In this document: positions 7,644-15,093 of the stretch, piece after piece
How the letters are laid out: the number at the start of each line of letters is the position of its first letter
How positions within the stretch are numbered: position 1 is the stretch's first letter
IMG/VR virus record: IMGVR_UViG_3300027749_000344
Location: 1 to 31,794 of that record
Direction: 5' to 3' (one strand)
DNA from: a virus
Length of the DNA stretch: 31,794 bases
Position numbers and translations under genes: made by a program
The notes under the pieces: generated by a model
The model's input: the letters and a program-made list of their open reading frames with translations, nothing else
What the model was told of the DNA's origin: nothing
The model's database searches: none

Positions 7644-7668
7644 TGTTTTACCTCAAGTTAAAATGAGA

Positions 7669-7696
7669 CCCGGCGGGCAGGGAGAGACCCGCCGGG
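7669..7696 (-). terminator. GC-rich hairpin after the capsid gene, attenuator-like
   Basis: CCCGGCGGG (7669-7677) and CCCGCCGGG (7688-7696) form a perfect 9-bp stem with a 10-base loop. On the minus strand the stem is followed by TCTCATTTT. The hairpin is 20 bases beyond the capsid stop, where a partial terminator would lower expression of the connector and tail genes relative to capsid. The short T run suggests incomplete termination, or a role as an mRNA-end stabiliser. Confidence 0.65.
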
Positions 7697-7715
7697 CTGA
7701 CCAACAAAACCAAAC

Positions 7716-9143
7716 TCAGGAAACAGCTTCTTTGATGCTGGCAAATGCGTTGGCATCGCGAACAGCGCCGCCGATGCGGTACTTGTAATTTAGCCGGATG
7801 AGGTTATCACCTTGCTTCGACATATCATCAATGATGACCGTGAAGCCTTGGCGAACGAGCAGGTAGTATTCCTGAAAGTCACCAATCAGAATCGAGCGGG
7901 CAGCAGCTGCGCCAGAGGCTGGCATGTACTCGACATAATTCACCGGAACTCCAAACATTTGATAGCTTGGAGAATTTGCGAACGTGCCTTGTTGGAAGCC
8001 TGAAAGCAGTGGAATTCCTTGGGAATCCTTGACTTTGTAGAGCTTGCCATGCGTCGAACGATTCATGATCCAAGACAGATTGGAGCTGTAGGATTCCTTG
8101 AAGGAGAAAAACAGGTCAGACAGGTTGTCGTAAATCTTGGCGTTATCCACACCAAGGCTTGCCGATGTGCCTGAAAGCTGTGTGCCGATCCCGGTGTTGG
8201 CCAGAATGGCTTCCAGTGAGTCAGAAAGAGTGGTCGCCGAAAAGACTTCTTTGTCGATTCGGTTTGCAAACAATTTGCTCGACTCTTGTTGCAGGTAGCT
8301 GGACATTCCCGGCGCATCTTGGAAGAAGTCAGCCGAAATGTCTTGGACCATCGTACCGGTCTTAGCCGTAACGGTGAGCTGAGAGAACGGACCGGTGTCG
8401 ATCGCTGTGGCTGTTGGCGATTCACCTTTAACTGGTCGGTTGTTGGTACCAATGATACCGACACGACCACTGTCTGTGTTGGTGTCGGTATTCTTCGGAA
8501 ATGTCACCTGAGAGACATTTGTTGTGATAACGCGACAGAGTTGCAATGCCTTCGGCGTGACCGAGCGTTGCGTGATCAAGTCAAATCTGAAGTCAGGAGC
8601 AACAGCATTGGATCCGTTGGTGGATGAAGCCAGCGTCATGGCTTTCGAGAACGGAATGAAGAATTCATTCCAGCCAAGGTTTCTGTCACCACCTTTACCG
8701 TATCTTTCGAGCATGTCGCGATGATTGCGGCTCGTCACGCGATCGACGTTACCACGGGCTTCCAGAAGCCCTTCAAACGCCTTGCTATAGTCGCGAGACG
8801 AAACGGCTTCAGCGTCTGTCAGGCTGGCAAGGTCGCCACCGTCAATCACCTGGCCACTGCGACGGTCGATTGTGGCAGCTTTGTAGGTTTGCTGTGGGCG
8901 CTGTGGCTTGGCCGACAGGCTTTCGATCATCGCGTTGGCGTTTTCAACAGCCTTGACCAGATAGTATTCCTTGTCACAGGCTTCAAGCCGATCGTTGGCG
9001 GCTTGCAGGTCGGCAGACTTTTCGGCGCGAACATCGTCCGGAGCCGCAAGAATTTCATCACGCAGGGCAATCACGCTGGAAGCGAGTGCGATGCGGTCTT
9101 CGGCAATGGATGCCGCAGAGCGGATTTCGTTTGCAATACTCAT
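7716..9143 (-). CDS. HK97-family major capsid protein
   Basis: The protein has 475 residues. Residues 1-80 are charged and coiled-coil-like, followed by a variable linker to about 150: this matches the scaffold-like delta domain removed by the prohead protease. The HK97-fold part follows, with the typical segments SVTPKALQLCRVITTNVSQ (N-arm/E-loop side), GTMVQDISADFFQDA (spine helix region), FANRIDKEVFS and a C-terminal part ending with RQGFTVIIDD and LNYKYRIGGAVRDANAFA. It follows the protease gene. AAAGG precedes the ATG. The exact cleavage point cannot be read from sequence. Confidence 0.9.
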   Translation of the reverse strand: MSIANEIRSAASIAEDRIALASSVIALRDEILAAPDDVRAEKSADLQAANDRLEACDKEYYLVKAVENANAMIESLSAKPQRPQQTYKAATIDRRSGQVIDGGDLASLTDAEAVSSRDYSKAFEGLLEARGNVDRVTSRNHRDMLERYGKGGDRNLGWNEFFIPFSKAMTLASSTNGSNAVAPDFRFDLITQRSVTPKALQLCRVITTNVSQVTFPKNTDTNTDSGRVGIIGTNNRPVKGESPTATAIDTGPFSQLTVTAKTGTMVQDISADFFQDAPGMSSYLQQESSKLFANRIDKEVFSATTLSDSLEAILANTGIGTQLSGTSASLGVDNAKIYDNLSDLFFSFKESYSSNLSWIMNRSTHGKLYKVKDSQGIPLLSGFQQGTFANSPSYQMFGVPVNYVEYMPASGAAAARSILIGDFQEYYLLVRQGFTVIIDDMSKQGDNLIRLNYKYRIGGAVRDANAFASIKEAVS

Positions 9144-9159
9144 CTTAAGAACCTTTCGT

Positions 9160-9795
9160 TTACCGCTTGGCGGCGGTCAATATCGAATCAGCCAATTCCG
9201 CCTGGCGAAACAATTTCGCCAGGTGCTTGGCATCCACCACCGGGGTCGGTGTTTCATCGTCGGAGTGTGCTTTGACACTGATAATCGAGGCGTCTGAGTT
9301 GGCCGGGATCGGCACCACTGAGACTTCAATAATCTCCGATACTTCTTTGATCAGGTTTGCACCCTTTTCAGAGAGCCTGATTTGACTTGCGTTTGGTTTG
9401 TATCCATACCGGTCCCAAAGTTCTGAGACTTGCTTTTTGCTCAATCGTTCCGGTTGTCTTGCCAGAAATGAAATCGACATCTTGCGAACCGCTTTTTCGC
9501 GGAGCAAAGTGCGGATATCCTGACCGGCTTTTGTGGCGGAAAATGTGACATCCACTTTTAAACCAGATCGGTCTTCGGTCGCATCATTCAGCGTGCCGAT
9601 CACGGCGGATGTTTTGTTTTCGTGGTCAGACAGGACCAAGCCACCTGAGTCCATAAAGTCTTGAATTGACTTCTGGAATGCGCCCGGCAAAATGATATCG
9701 CCTTGGCGGTCGATGTTCAGGAAGCGGGCAGCATAGCCCACAAATCCGCCTGTATCGCTTTTTGTGATGCCGGAATCAGTCGATTTAGTGATCAT
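9160..9795 (-). CDS. HK97-type prohead protease (U35)
   Basis: The gene encodes 211 residues. After GGFVGYAARFLNIDRQGDIILPGAF come the conserved LSDHE (His about 58), VIGTL, KMSISF (Ser about 107) and VSVVPIPAN; His and Ser match the catalytic positions of the family. The enzyme processes scaffold and capsid delta domains in the prohead and then itself. GGAGG lies six bases before the ATG at 9795; an adjacent ATG at 9798 is too close. The start overlaps the end of the preceding head gene. The frame is open further upstream inside that gene. Confidence 0.9.
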   Translation of the reverse strand: MITKSTDSGITKSDTGGFVGYAARFLNIDRQGDIILPGAFQKSIQDFMDSGGLVLSDHENKTSAVIGTLNDATEDRSGLKVDVTFSATKAGQDIRTLLREKAVRKMSISFLARQPERLSKKQVSELWDRYGYKPNASQIRLSEKGANLIKEVSEIIEVSVVPIPANSDASIISVKAHSDDETPTPVVDAKHLAKLFRQAELADSILTAAKR

Positions 9796-10696
9796 CATCA
9801 GCCTCCAATATCCGGCCTGTTTTTGTAAATGATTTGGCGTTCCCAACTGCAACCGATTGATATCCAGCCTCTTCAGCCGCAGCAAAGTCGATGTCTGAAG
9901 GCTGTAGGTATCCGTTCTCACCCGGTCTGACAGGTGGTTTTAATCCCTTGGGCATCTCGTCTTCAAAGACTTCCAAGAGAGAACACCGGCAACCAGGGTG
10001 AAATGGTGGAAATTTAAGGTCTTTGTATGTCTTATTCTTACCGTTCGTGCCAAAGGTTCCGCCCTTGGGAATGACCGGACATAACCTGAATATCATTTGA
10101 CACATCGGGCAGGCATCACCGGACAGCAGCAGTTCCCAACCGGTGATAAAGTCCAGCCCCTCAGCAGCACTTGTCAGGCCTGTGTTATACGCCCTGGCTG
10201 ATTCGGTGATTGCAATGCGCCGTGCTCGCCATCGAGCGTTGTCCTTGATCCATGTGCTGATTCGGTTGGTTAATTCTCCAGCCGTTTCGCCCGCCTCAAT
10301 AGATGCTGCGATATCAGCCCGCATACCTTCCAAAGTCCTGAGCGTATCCTGAGTGAACTGCTCGATTGTCTCTTGGCAGAGATCCAGCGTGGCATTGCGT
10401 GCGGCCTCAATCACTTCTGGTGCACGAACCAACCATTGATCCGCATCCTGTTGGCCAAGAGACACCAGAAACGACCGGCCAGATTCGTCAATCCATGCCT
10501 CAATCACTGGGATAAATTGGGCGGCCATATCAATAGGAGCCGTAAAAGGATCGGCTTCCTTTTTCCTGTCGTAAATCGCGAGCCACGGTTTTGCCACGTT
10601 GTTGCCCAGCTCCGTGAGGATCCGGCGGGCAATACGCTCCAACTCCGTGCCGGTTGGCATGGCATTGAGCCTGCTCTTAGGTGTTTTGCGTTTCAA
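9785..10696 (-). CDS. Phage Mu gpF-like minor head protein
   Basis: The 303-residue protein has the family's core: a helical N-terminal half, then RWRARRIAITESARAYNTG, GWELLLSGDACPMCQ and FPPFHPGCRCSLLEV. The paired cysteines and HPGCRC motif are diagnostic of the Mu F / SPP1 gp7 head morphogenesis group, which sits inside the capsid near the portal. The longest reading begins with a TTG at 10696; an ATG at 10660 is an equally likely start. Neither has a strong ribosome site. Unusually, it is separated from the portal gene by 7 kb. Confidence 0.88.
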   Translation of the reverse strand: MKRKTPKSRLNAMPTGTELERIARRILTELGNNVAKPWLAIYDRKKEADPFTAPIDMAAQFIPVIEAWIDESGRSFLVSLGQQDADQWLVRAPEVIEAARNATLDLCQETIEQFTQDTLRTLEGMRADIAASIEAGETAGELTNRISTWIKDNARWRARRIAITESARAYNTGLTSAAEGLDFITGWELLLSGDACPMCQMIFRLCPVIPKGGTFGTNGKNKTYKDLKFPPFHPGCRCSLLEVFEDEMPKGLKPPVRPGENGYLQPSDIDFAAAEEAGYQSVAVGNAKSFTKTGRILEADDDH

Positions 10697-10704
10697 TGTG
10701 CGAT

Positions 10705-11496
10705 TTATGCAAGCACTGGAGGTAAATTGTTTGGGTCATTCACGGTAGCCGCGACACAATAAGCATCCCAGCCATTGCCCTGAACGTTCCGTTCGCCAAT
10801 AGAGCAATAACCCTGACGGCCCCAGCTCACTCCCCATGAGTTCGGCATTCCAATCACCCACTCACCGTTTGGCAACCGTTTCATAAACACACCGCCCGTG
10901 ACAGCGTGGTTGTGCGTTCCTGAGCGGTTCTGTGGTCGGTCGTATTTATCGAGCGTGTTAAAACCGGAATTCACTGGGACTGAGAAGTTAAATGGCATTC
11001 GCAATTGTGATGCAATGCACAGGTCACGAAACGTGTTCAGCCGATATCCGATTTCGATCTTAAATCGTTTGGCATCGTTTCTGGCGGTTGCAGAGATCTT
11101 TGAAGGATTAATAACGCCATATTGCACGAGAGATTCAGTGCATGTACCCTTGTTTTCAAGGTAGACGAGAGCCGCTGCAATATTAGATCCAACATCCCAA
11201 CCATTGCAGAGGTCAGCATACACAAGCCAAGGGCTGAGAGCGACATAAGGAGCACCAGCAATGTAACGACCGATTTCCAAGCTGGATGCCGCTGCATGGC
11301 CATTGCACGCCCCTTTGCCGTTCTGGTCTTTAATCTTGACCGGATACTTTTCGTCTGTTCTCAGGTCAAATTCTCGCCACTCACTTTCGGGAATGTCGGG
11401 AAGTTGCTTGCCCGTGGCGAGCTTGAGAGTGGATTCATGGTTGCCCAAGTATCTCGTTTCGCCGTCTGGAGTGACCCACGACTGAAGTTCAATCAC
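10705..11496 (-). CDS. Papain-family (C1) cysteine peptidase
   Basis: The 263-residue protein carries all four landmarks of the papain fold in order: Gln58 and Cys64 in IKDQNGKGACNGHA (compare QGxCGSCWAF), His197 in THNHAVTGG, and Asn219 in MPNSWGVSWGRQGYC (compare NSWGxxWGxxGY). It thus should be an active thiol peptidase without an obvious propeptide; residues 1-50 may be a short pro-region. GGAGG precedes a GTG start that overlaps (GTGA) the stop of the preceding gene. No signal peptide is seen. Papain-type enzymes are rare among phage structural genes; roles in virion maturation, entry or host proteolysis are all open. Confidence 0.88.
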   Translation of the reverse strand: MIELQSWVTPDGETRYLGNHESTLKLATGKQLPDIPESEWREFDLRTDEKYPVKIKDQNGKGACNGHAAASSLEIGRYIAGAPYVALSPWLVYADLCNGWDVGSNIAAALVYLENKGTCTESLVQYGVINPSKISATARNDAKRFKIEIGYRLNTFRDLCIASQLRMPFNFSVPVNSGFNTLDKYDRPQNRSGTHNHAVTGGVFMKRLPNGEWVIGMPNSWGVSWGRQGYCSIGERNVQGNGWDAYCVAATVNDPNNLPPVLA

Positions 11497-12002
11497 TTGA
11501 TCACCTCCACGAGCTTCAAGATGTCATCCTTGGTCTTGGGACTCGTAGACTTGACGATTTTTCCGTTTTGATCCTGTAAGATTACGGCCGGTAAACCGAT
11601 CTGCCCAACGGTGGTTTGAAACCCTAGTCGATCTATGTCCACTTCCCCTGCGATGTACGATCTGTACTGAATCCCACGACTTTCCAGTAACTTGCGGATC
11701 TCTGGATCGGTACGCCATGCTTGCTGCTCCGGTTTGGATTCATCCACAACAACCGAAAACCACTTGATGCCAGCCACCGGCTGAGGCTTTTCGTCCTCGT
11801 CTGGAACTGGTGGCGGAACTGGTCGAACACCACCCTGTTCTATGGCGATAACGCTTCCACTGGACTTGCCCACAAAGTAGGTAAATCCACCATGACTAAA
11901 CACCACCCGTTCCTCGACTGCTGGGGGAACCAGAGTCGAGGGAACAGGTTGTTGAGCAAGCAGAACTGCGATCAGAAGTCCGATCACAGGCCAACCTCCC
12001 AT
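11493..12002 (-). CDS. Exported protein with thioredoxin-like fold (putative)
   Basis: The 169-residue product begins with a hydrophobic stretch (WPVIGLLIAVLLA) that fits a signal peptide or anchor, then a Pro-rich linker near 60-75. The C-terminal 95 residues (WFSVVVDESKPEQQAWRTDP, then DIDRLGFQTTVGQIGLPAVI) have the alternating strand/helix arrangement and a GLPAV loop where thioredoxins have the cis-proline. No CxxC is seen, so redox activity is unlikely. It overlaps both neighbours. It may be a periplasmic partner of the following peptidase; that is inference. Confidence 0.6.
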   Translation of the reverse strand: MGGWPVIGLLIAVLLAQQPVPSTLVPPAVEERVVFSHGGFTYFVGKSSGSVIAIEQGGVRPVPPPVPDEDEKPQPVAGIKWFSVVVDESKPEQQAWRTDPEIRKLLESRGIQYRSYIAGEVDIDRLGFQTTVGQIGLPAVILQDQNGKIVKSTSPKTKDDILKLVEVIK

Positions 12003-12172
12003 TGAACAGATTTGAGCTGTGCCTGAATCGAGTCTTCACGCTGATTCATGGCCAACTTGACGCTGGATTCGTCGATGCTCACCAGCTCACCGTTGGCCAG
12101 CCTGGAGAGCATCTCGCGGATGACCTCAACGATGATCGGTGTCAGCAATCGGATAATGATCTTGCTGATCAT
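11984..12172 (-). CDS. Small protein with hydrophobic N-terminus
   Basis: The product has 62 residues and starts at an ATG overlapping the previous stop (ATGA); a GTG two codons upstream is also possible. Residues 1-20 (MISKIIIRLLTPIIVEVIRE) form an amphipathic or membrane-associated helix; the rest is charged and helical. Its end overlaps the start of the exported thioredoxin-like gene. Such small proteins are common in lysis regions, but no family is recognised. Confidence 0.6.
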   Translation of the reverse strand: MISKIIIRLLTPIIVEVIREMLSRLANGELVSIDESSVKLAMNQREDSIQAQLKSVQWEVGL

Positions 12173-12393
12173 TTGCACGCACCATTCACACAGATGAACA
12201 CTTTTGGCTCTTGGAAGAGCCGTGGTAGTGCCAGTCGTCTCTTTGGCCGTTCAGGGGCGAAGAAGATCACAGGGGCCGTTTTTGGCGATTCTGTGACGGC
12301 CACGGTTTTGGTGGTCGTTGTGGTCACTGTCTGCTTTGGACACTGGCCGGACTGACAGGATTGAGCTGCGTAGATCATGAACTCTGCGAACAA
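12169..12393 (-). CDS. Small cysteine-containing protein, possibly exported
   Basis: The reading has 74 residues with a TTG start at 12393 preceded by AAGG six or seven bases away; an ATG at 12378 is the alternative. It has a short hydrophobic N-terminus, a CxxxxC pair (CQSGQC), a Thr run and a final CVNGAC. No known domain. It is the first gene after the triple-hairpin segment. Coding status is supported by the ATGA overlap with the next gene. Confidence 0.5.
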   Translation of the reverse strand: MFAEFMIYAAQSCQSGQCPKQTVTTTTTKTVAVTESPKTAPVIFFAPERPKRRLALPRLFQEPKVFICVNGACK

Positions 12394-12424
12394 AGATCAC
12401 CTTACCTCTCTTGGGTTTAGGGTA

Positions 12425-12520
12425 TGTTCCCGAAACAGATTTCGGGAACATTTGTCAACCATTTTGCTGACACCAGCAAAATGGTAACCGTCTCGCCTGT
12501 CCTCACGACGGTGAGACGGT
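12425..12520. other. Three consecutive inverted repeats in an intergenic gap
   Basis: Hairpin 1 has a perfect 11-bp stem (TGTTCCCGAAA, 12425-12435, with 12440-12450) and a 4-base loop. Hairpin 2 has a perfect 12-bp stem (12458-12469 with 12474-12485) and loop ACAC. Hairpin 3 has an 8-bp stem (ACCGTCTC 12487-12494 with 12513-12520) and a larger loop. None is followed by a T run on the minus strand, so simple termination is doubtful. TTGACA on the minus strand (12453-12458) lies between hairpins 1 and 2, but no -10 box follows at the right distance. They may be RNA processing or stability elements, or DNA operators. Confidence 0.75.
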
Positions 12521-12535
12521 AGGCGGGGAGACTGC

Positions 12536-12721
12536 TCACTTTTTTGGGTCTCTTAAAGACCTACGATAAGCTGCGATTGCGTAGATGATTGCGGCCAATG
12601 CGTACATGGTTTGCGGAATTGACGGATCGACAGAACTGCCTTGAACCGCTTTATCTGTGACGATTTGAGCCACAGGAACGATCCATCCATAATCTGGATT
12701 CACAATTTCCTCGATTCGCAT
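12536..12721 (-). CDS. Small membrane protein, holin candidate
   Basis: The 61-residue protein has one membrane segment near residues 38-53 (TMYALAAIIYAIAAYRRS) and a basic C-terminus (RRSLRDPKK), with a soluble N-terminal part. AAGGG lies upstream of the ATG. Size and topology fit class III holins or small lysis-accessory proteins. Three such membrane proteins are encoded within 1.2 kb, so which one is a holin cannot be said. Confidence 0.6.
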   Translation of the reverse strand: MRIEEIVNPDYGWIVPVAQIVTDKAVQGSSVDPSIPQTMYALAAIIYAIAAYRRSLRDPKK

Positions 12722-12726
12722 TTAGA

Positions 12727-12948
12727 TCAACCCTTTGGAGCTGGTGGCGTTTGGCCAGAATTCAGGTAGTAGATCGCCTGGGCAATCCCAAACGCCAAAG
12801 CCATGCCTAAGGGGCTGGTCGTTGCAACGATGGAGTCAAGGTTTTGACTAAGCACTCCCAGTGCGGAAACCGCACCTACCAGAGCCATGCGGATGATGAT
12901 CGCTCTGGCTTGCATCGAGTTGATTTGGCCAATCCAGTTCGGTTGCAT
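12727..12948 (-). CDS. Small membrane protein, holin candidate
   Basis: The 73-residue protein has two likely membrane segments: about residues 17-34 (IIIRMALVGAVSALGVL) and 44-62 (SPLGMALAFGIAQAIYYL). The N-terminus is polar and the C-terminus is Pro/Lys-containing. AAGGG precedes the ATG. Two segments with a short loop match class II holins. It follows the nuclease gene. Confidence 0.6.
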   Translation of the reverse strand: MQPNWIGQINSMQARAIIIRMALVGAVSALGVLSQNLDSIVATTSPLGMALAFGIAQAIYYLNSGQTPPAPKG

Positions 12949-12949
12949 A

Positions 12950-13306
12950 TCAGTTCCCTTGTGGTACGTTGAAACCAGCCTGAATCATATGTTCTGATAC
13001 CGACTCAATCCCTGTCTGGTGGATCACATAAACATCAGCCAAGTATCTGGCAAAGGTCTGCTGGAAGTCTTGAGTCGTTGTGATCACCAGTTGTTTGCCA
13101 GCCAGAAGCGATTCCAGTTCAGCTTTTGCTCGTATGCCGTCTGCTACGTGAGCTTTGTGCATTTCAGGAGCGTTATAGCCCTTAAATCTCACATGCTGAG
13201 TAGTCGCAACGTCAAAGCCGAGGTCGATTAGCAGGACAGCCGTATCACCGTCGATGATTCGTTCTAATCGTGCTGCGTAAGTGTAGTTGACGACTGGCTC
13301 TGGCAT
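12950..13306 (-). CDS. Staphylococcal nuclease-like (SNase) protein
   Basis: The product has 118 residues, all one SNase domain: RIIDGDTAVLLIDLG (the calcium-binding Asp), HVRFKGYNAPEMHK (Arg and Glu of the active site), then TFARYLADVYV (second arginine). All catalytic positions of staphylococcal nuclease are kept. No signal peptide is seen. The start at 13306 overlaps the preceding stop as TAATG, with GAGG upstream; the frame is open to 13354. Phage SNases may degrade host DNA or trim DNA; inside a fibre/lysis block its role is unknown. Confidence 0.85.
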   Translation of the reverse strand: MPEPVVNYTYAARLERIIDGDTAVLLIDLGFDVATTQHVRFKGYNAPEMHKAHVADGIRAKAELESLLAGKQLVITTTQDFQQTFARYLADVYVIHQTGIESVSEHMIQAGFNVPQGN

Positions 13307-13551
13307 TAGATTGGCCTCGGTTTGGGTGGCACTGGGATGACCGATGGGTTCCACTTGTAATTTGGGTCGTCAAGATAGTTTTGAAACACTGGAGCAGGGG
13401 CATTGACGAGCTGAGTGATTAATTGGGCGTGCCGCTTGGAGTCCAAGTTATATCGCTCGATTGCATTTTGCCGTGCAGCTCGTTTTGCCATTTCTTCAGG
13501 CGATGGCTTCTGTCTGCCTATCATCCAGTCAAGAAATTCTCTACCAGTCAT
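13306..13551 (-). CDS. Small hypothetical protein
   Basis: The 81-residue protein starts at an ATG overlapping the previous stop (ATGA, 13548-13551). The N-terminal 45 residues are helical and basic (FLDWMIGRQKPSPEEMAKRA, then RQNAIERYNL), and the C-terminus is Pro-rich (SVIPVPPKPRPI). The longer frame to 13833 is a shadow. Possibly a cytoplasmic partner of the membrane protein before it. No family recognised. Confidence 0.6.
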   Translation of the reverse strand: MTGREFLDWMIGRQKPSPEEMAKRAARQNAIERYNLDSKRHAQLITQLVNAPAPVFQNYLDDPNYKWNPSVIPVPPKPRPI

Positions 13552-13757
13552 TTGCTGAGTCCTCTTGGAACGGTGAAACAGTGGCCTAAAACGACTCCAA
13601 TGCCGAGTGCAAAGCCTAGAGAGTGCTGGTTGACTTCCCAGATACTTTCCGACCATGTCACTCCGCCGCTTTGCCACTTGACCAGATCGACAATCAGCAG
13701 CACGATTGCAACTGTGATCAACACGACAAAGTTCTTGGCGGCAGTGCTGAACGTCAT
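13548..13757 (-). CDS. Small membrane protein, holin candidate
   Basis: The 69-residue protein has a strong membrane segment near residues 9-27 (FVVLITVAIVLLIVDLV) and a weaker one near 46-64 (SLGFALGIGVVLGHCFTV), joined by a polar loop. It is coupled by TAATG to the preceding gene and by ATGA to the next. Its topology fits a class II holin, but two other candidates are near. Confidence 0.65.
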   Translation of the reverse strand: MTFSTAAKNFVVLITVAIVLLIVDLVKWQSGGVTWSESIWEVNQHSLGFALGIGVVLGHCFTVPRGLSK

Positions 13758-14335
13758 TAGATTGGCCCGTTAGCTGTTCCGTTAGCTGTTTCGTTGCCGT
13801 TGTTGATAGGCCAGAGCGGTGGCAGGGATGCAAAGAACTCGCCCACTGTTGGTACAGCTTGAGTACCCGCTTGGACAGCCTGAACCATGTTGTAAAACAA
13901 GCTCCAGATGGAGTCGCGATAGGCTAACGCTGCTTCACCCTCGGCCTTATAGGTCGTGATGTTGCTCAGCGTCCAGCTTGTGGCTGACAAGATACTGTCA
14001 TATTGCTTTACGCTTACTGCTTGATCGAGAAATGAGCCGATTCCGTTGCCGATCTCGGTGAGTCGTTGGATGACGTATGCTTGCTGTTCCTCTGCTGTCA
14101 AATCCACGACAATATAGATGTCGGTCACGGTAAAGCCGTTGACTGCAAAATGCTGCTCAAGTCGCTGTGTGGCAGGGTTGTACGCTGGGATTGGCGATGG
14201 AATGTATGGGTAATAGCCGTATGTGGCTAAGGATGCATCGTCGAGAGCGTTGAAATTGCTGACAGTCGTGAAGGACTGTGGTAGCCACTGTGGGCCTGAT
14301 ATCTGACCGTTTGGACTGACATGGCAATACTGCAT
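13757..14335 (-). CDS. Putative tail-fibre assembly / chaperone protein
   Basis: The protein has 192 residues. It begins MQYCHVSPNGQISGPQWLP and has a Pro/Tyr-rich middle (YGYYPYIPSPIPAY). Residues about 110-150 read DSILSATSWTLSN then KAEGEAALAYRDSIWSLF, which resembles the 'D..L..TDWt...d....W..YR..lr' arrangement of phage fibre-assembly proteins. It follows the fibre and lectin genes with a TAATG overlap, as such chaperones do. The assignment is tentative. Confidence 0.55.
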   Translation of the reverse strand: MQYCHVSPNGQISGPQWLPQSFTTVSNFNALDDASLATYGYYPYIPSPIPAYNPATQRLEQHFAVNGFTVTDIYIVVDLTAEEQQAYVIQRLTEIGNGIGSFLDQAVSVKQYDSILSATSWTLSNITTYKAEGEAALAYRDSIWSLFYNMVQAVQAGTQAVPTVGEFFASLPPLWPINNGNETANGTANGPI

Positions 14336-15093
14336 TATGGGGTCCCCCATTTGGATTGAAGGTAGTTTACGACCGACGTTTTGTCGCCGGAAGACTGGGT
14401 CGATGGATACAAAACGAGTTCAGCCCATTTCATTTGAGCGTATCCTGCTGTTTCAGCCTTAATTGATGCAAGCTGATAAATTGTCGATGTTATGTTTGCG
14501 TTTCCGACTGTACCGGTTACAGACGTGCCATTTATTTCAAGCGTAACGCTTGTAAGAGAGTTTTTAGTCAACGAGAATCTGTACCATGTATTTGAAGTCA
14601 TGGCCGCACCTAAGATCCCAGATCCGTACTGGTCGAATCTCCCGTTGCCGGTGTAATACCAGAGAATCCGATCTTTTGATGTTGTTCTGTCGCCAGAGTA
14701 GAAGAAAACAGGAGCCGTATTTGTGTTGCTTGTCCACTGAAACACGCCGTGCAAAGTAAAAGTGCTGTTCATGATAGACGTAGTTCCGAAATCGCCAGAA
14801 AGCGAGTCGTTCACGCCATCAAACGAAATCGCTCCCAACCCATTCTGCCCGCTAGCAGGAGGAACCCACGTTGGCCTGTTGCCTGATGTTGCCTGAATTG
14901 CGTGCCTGTTGTTGCCGGACAGATCGTTCCATTGATAGACGCTCTGCCCTGAAGTTGTGACTGGTGTTGTTCCAGCGTCCGTAAACAGCGTGTTTTGCTG
15001 CGATGCATCCAGCCAGAGGGCAGCACCTGTAACGATACCTCCACCACCACCAGCGACAGTCTTTTTGCTATTGCGGATTATATTTGCAAGCAT
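14335..15093 (-). CDS. Concanavalin A-like lectin (LamG-type) surface protein
   Basis: The product has 252 residues. A short N-terminus and GGGGG linker (about 15-19) are followed by one lectin domain: ALWLDASQQNTLF, WNDLSGNNRHAIQA, GLGAISFDGVNDSL, FTLHGVFQW, WYRFSLTKN and KWAELVLY. These are the typical strands of LamG/concanavalin A-like folds that bind glycans. TAATG overlap with the fibre gene and GGAGG upstream indicate that it is a partner of the fibre, probably for receptor binding. The frame is open to 15231 but those residues look like shadow. Confidence 0.85.
   Translation of the reverse strand: MLANIIRNSKKTVAGGGGGIVTGAALWLDASQQNTLFTDAGTTPVTTSGQSVYQWNDLSGNNRHAIQATSGNRPTWVPPASGQNGLGAISFDGVNDSLSGDFGTTSIMNSTFTLHGVFQWTSNTNTAPVFFYSGDRTTSKDRILWYYTGNGRFDQYGSGILGAAMTSNTWYRFSLTKNSLTSVTLEINGTSVTGTVGNANITSTIYQLASIKAETAGYAQMKWAELVLYPSTQSSGDKTSVVNYLQSKWGTP

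Noticed and set aside
8721-9275. 184-residue plus-strand frame opposite the capsid gene
   Set aside because: Antisense to the major capsid gene, whose family motifs are clear.
11493-12002. Thiol-disulfide oxidoreductase
   Set aside because: The fold pattern is thioredoxin-like but no CxxC active site is present.
12453-12458. Minus-strand TTGACA as a promoter -35 box
   Set aside because: No -10 box stands at 15-19 bp; it lies between two hairpins and is probably chance.
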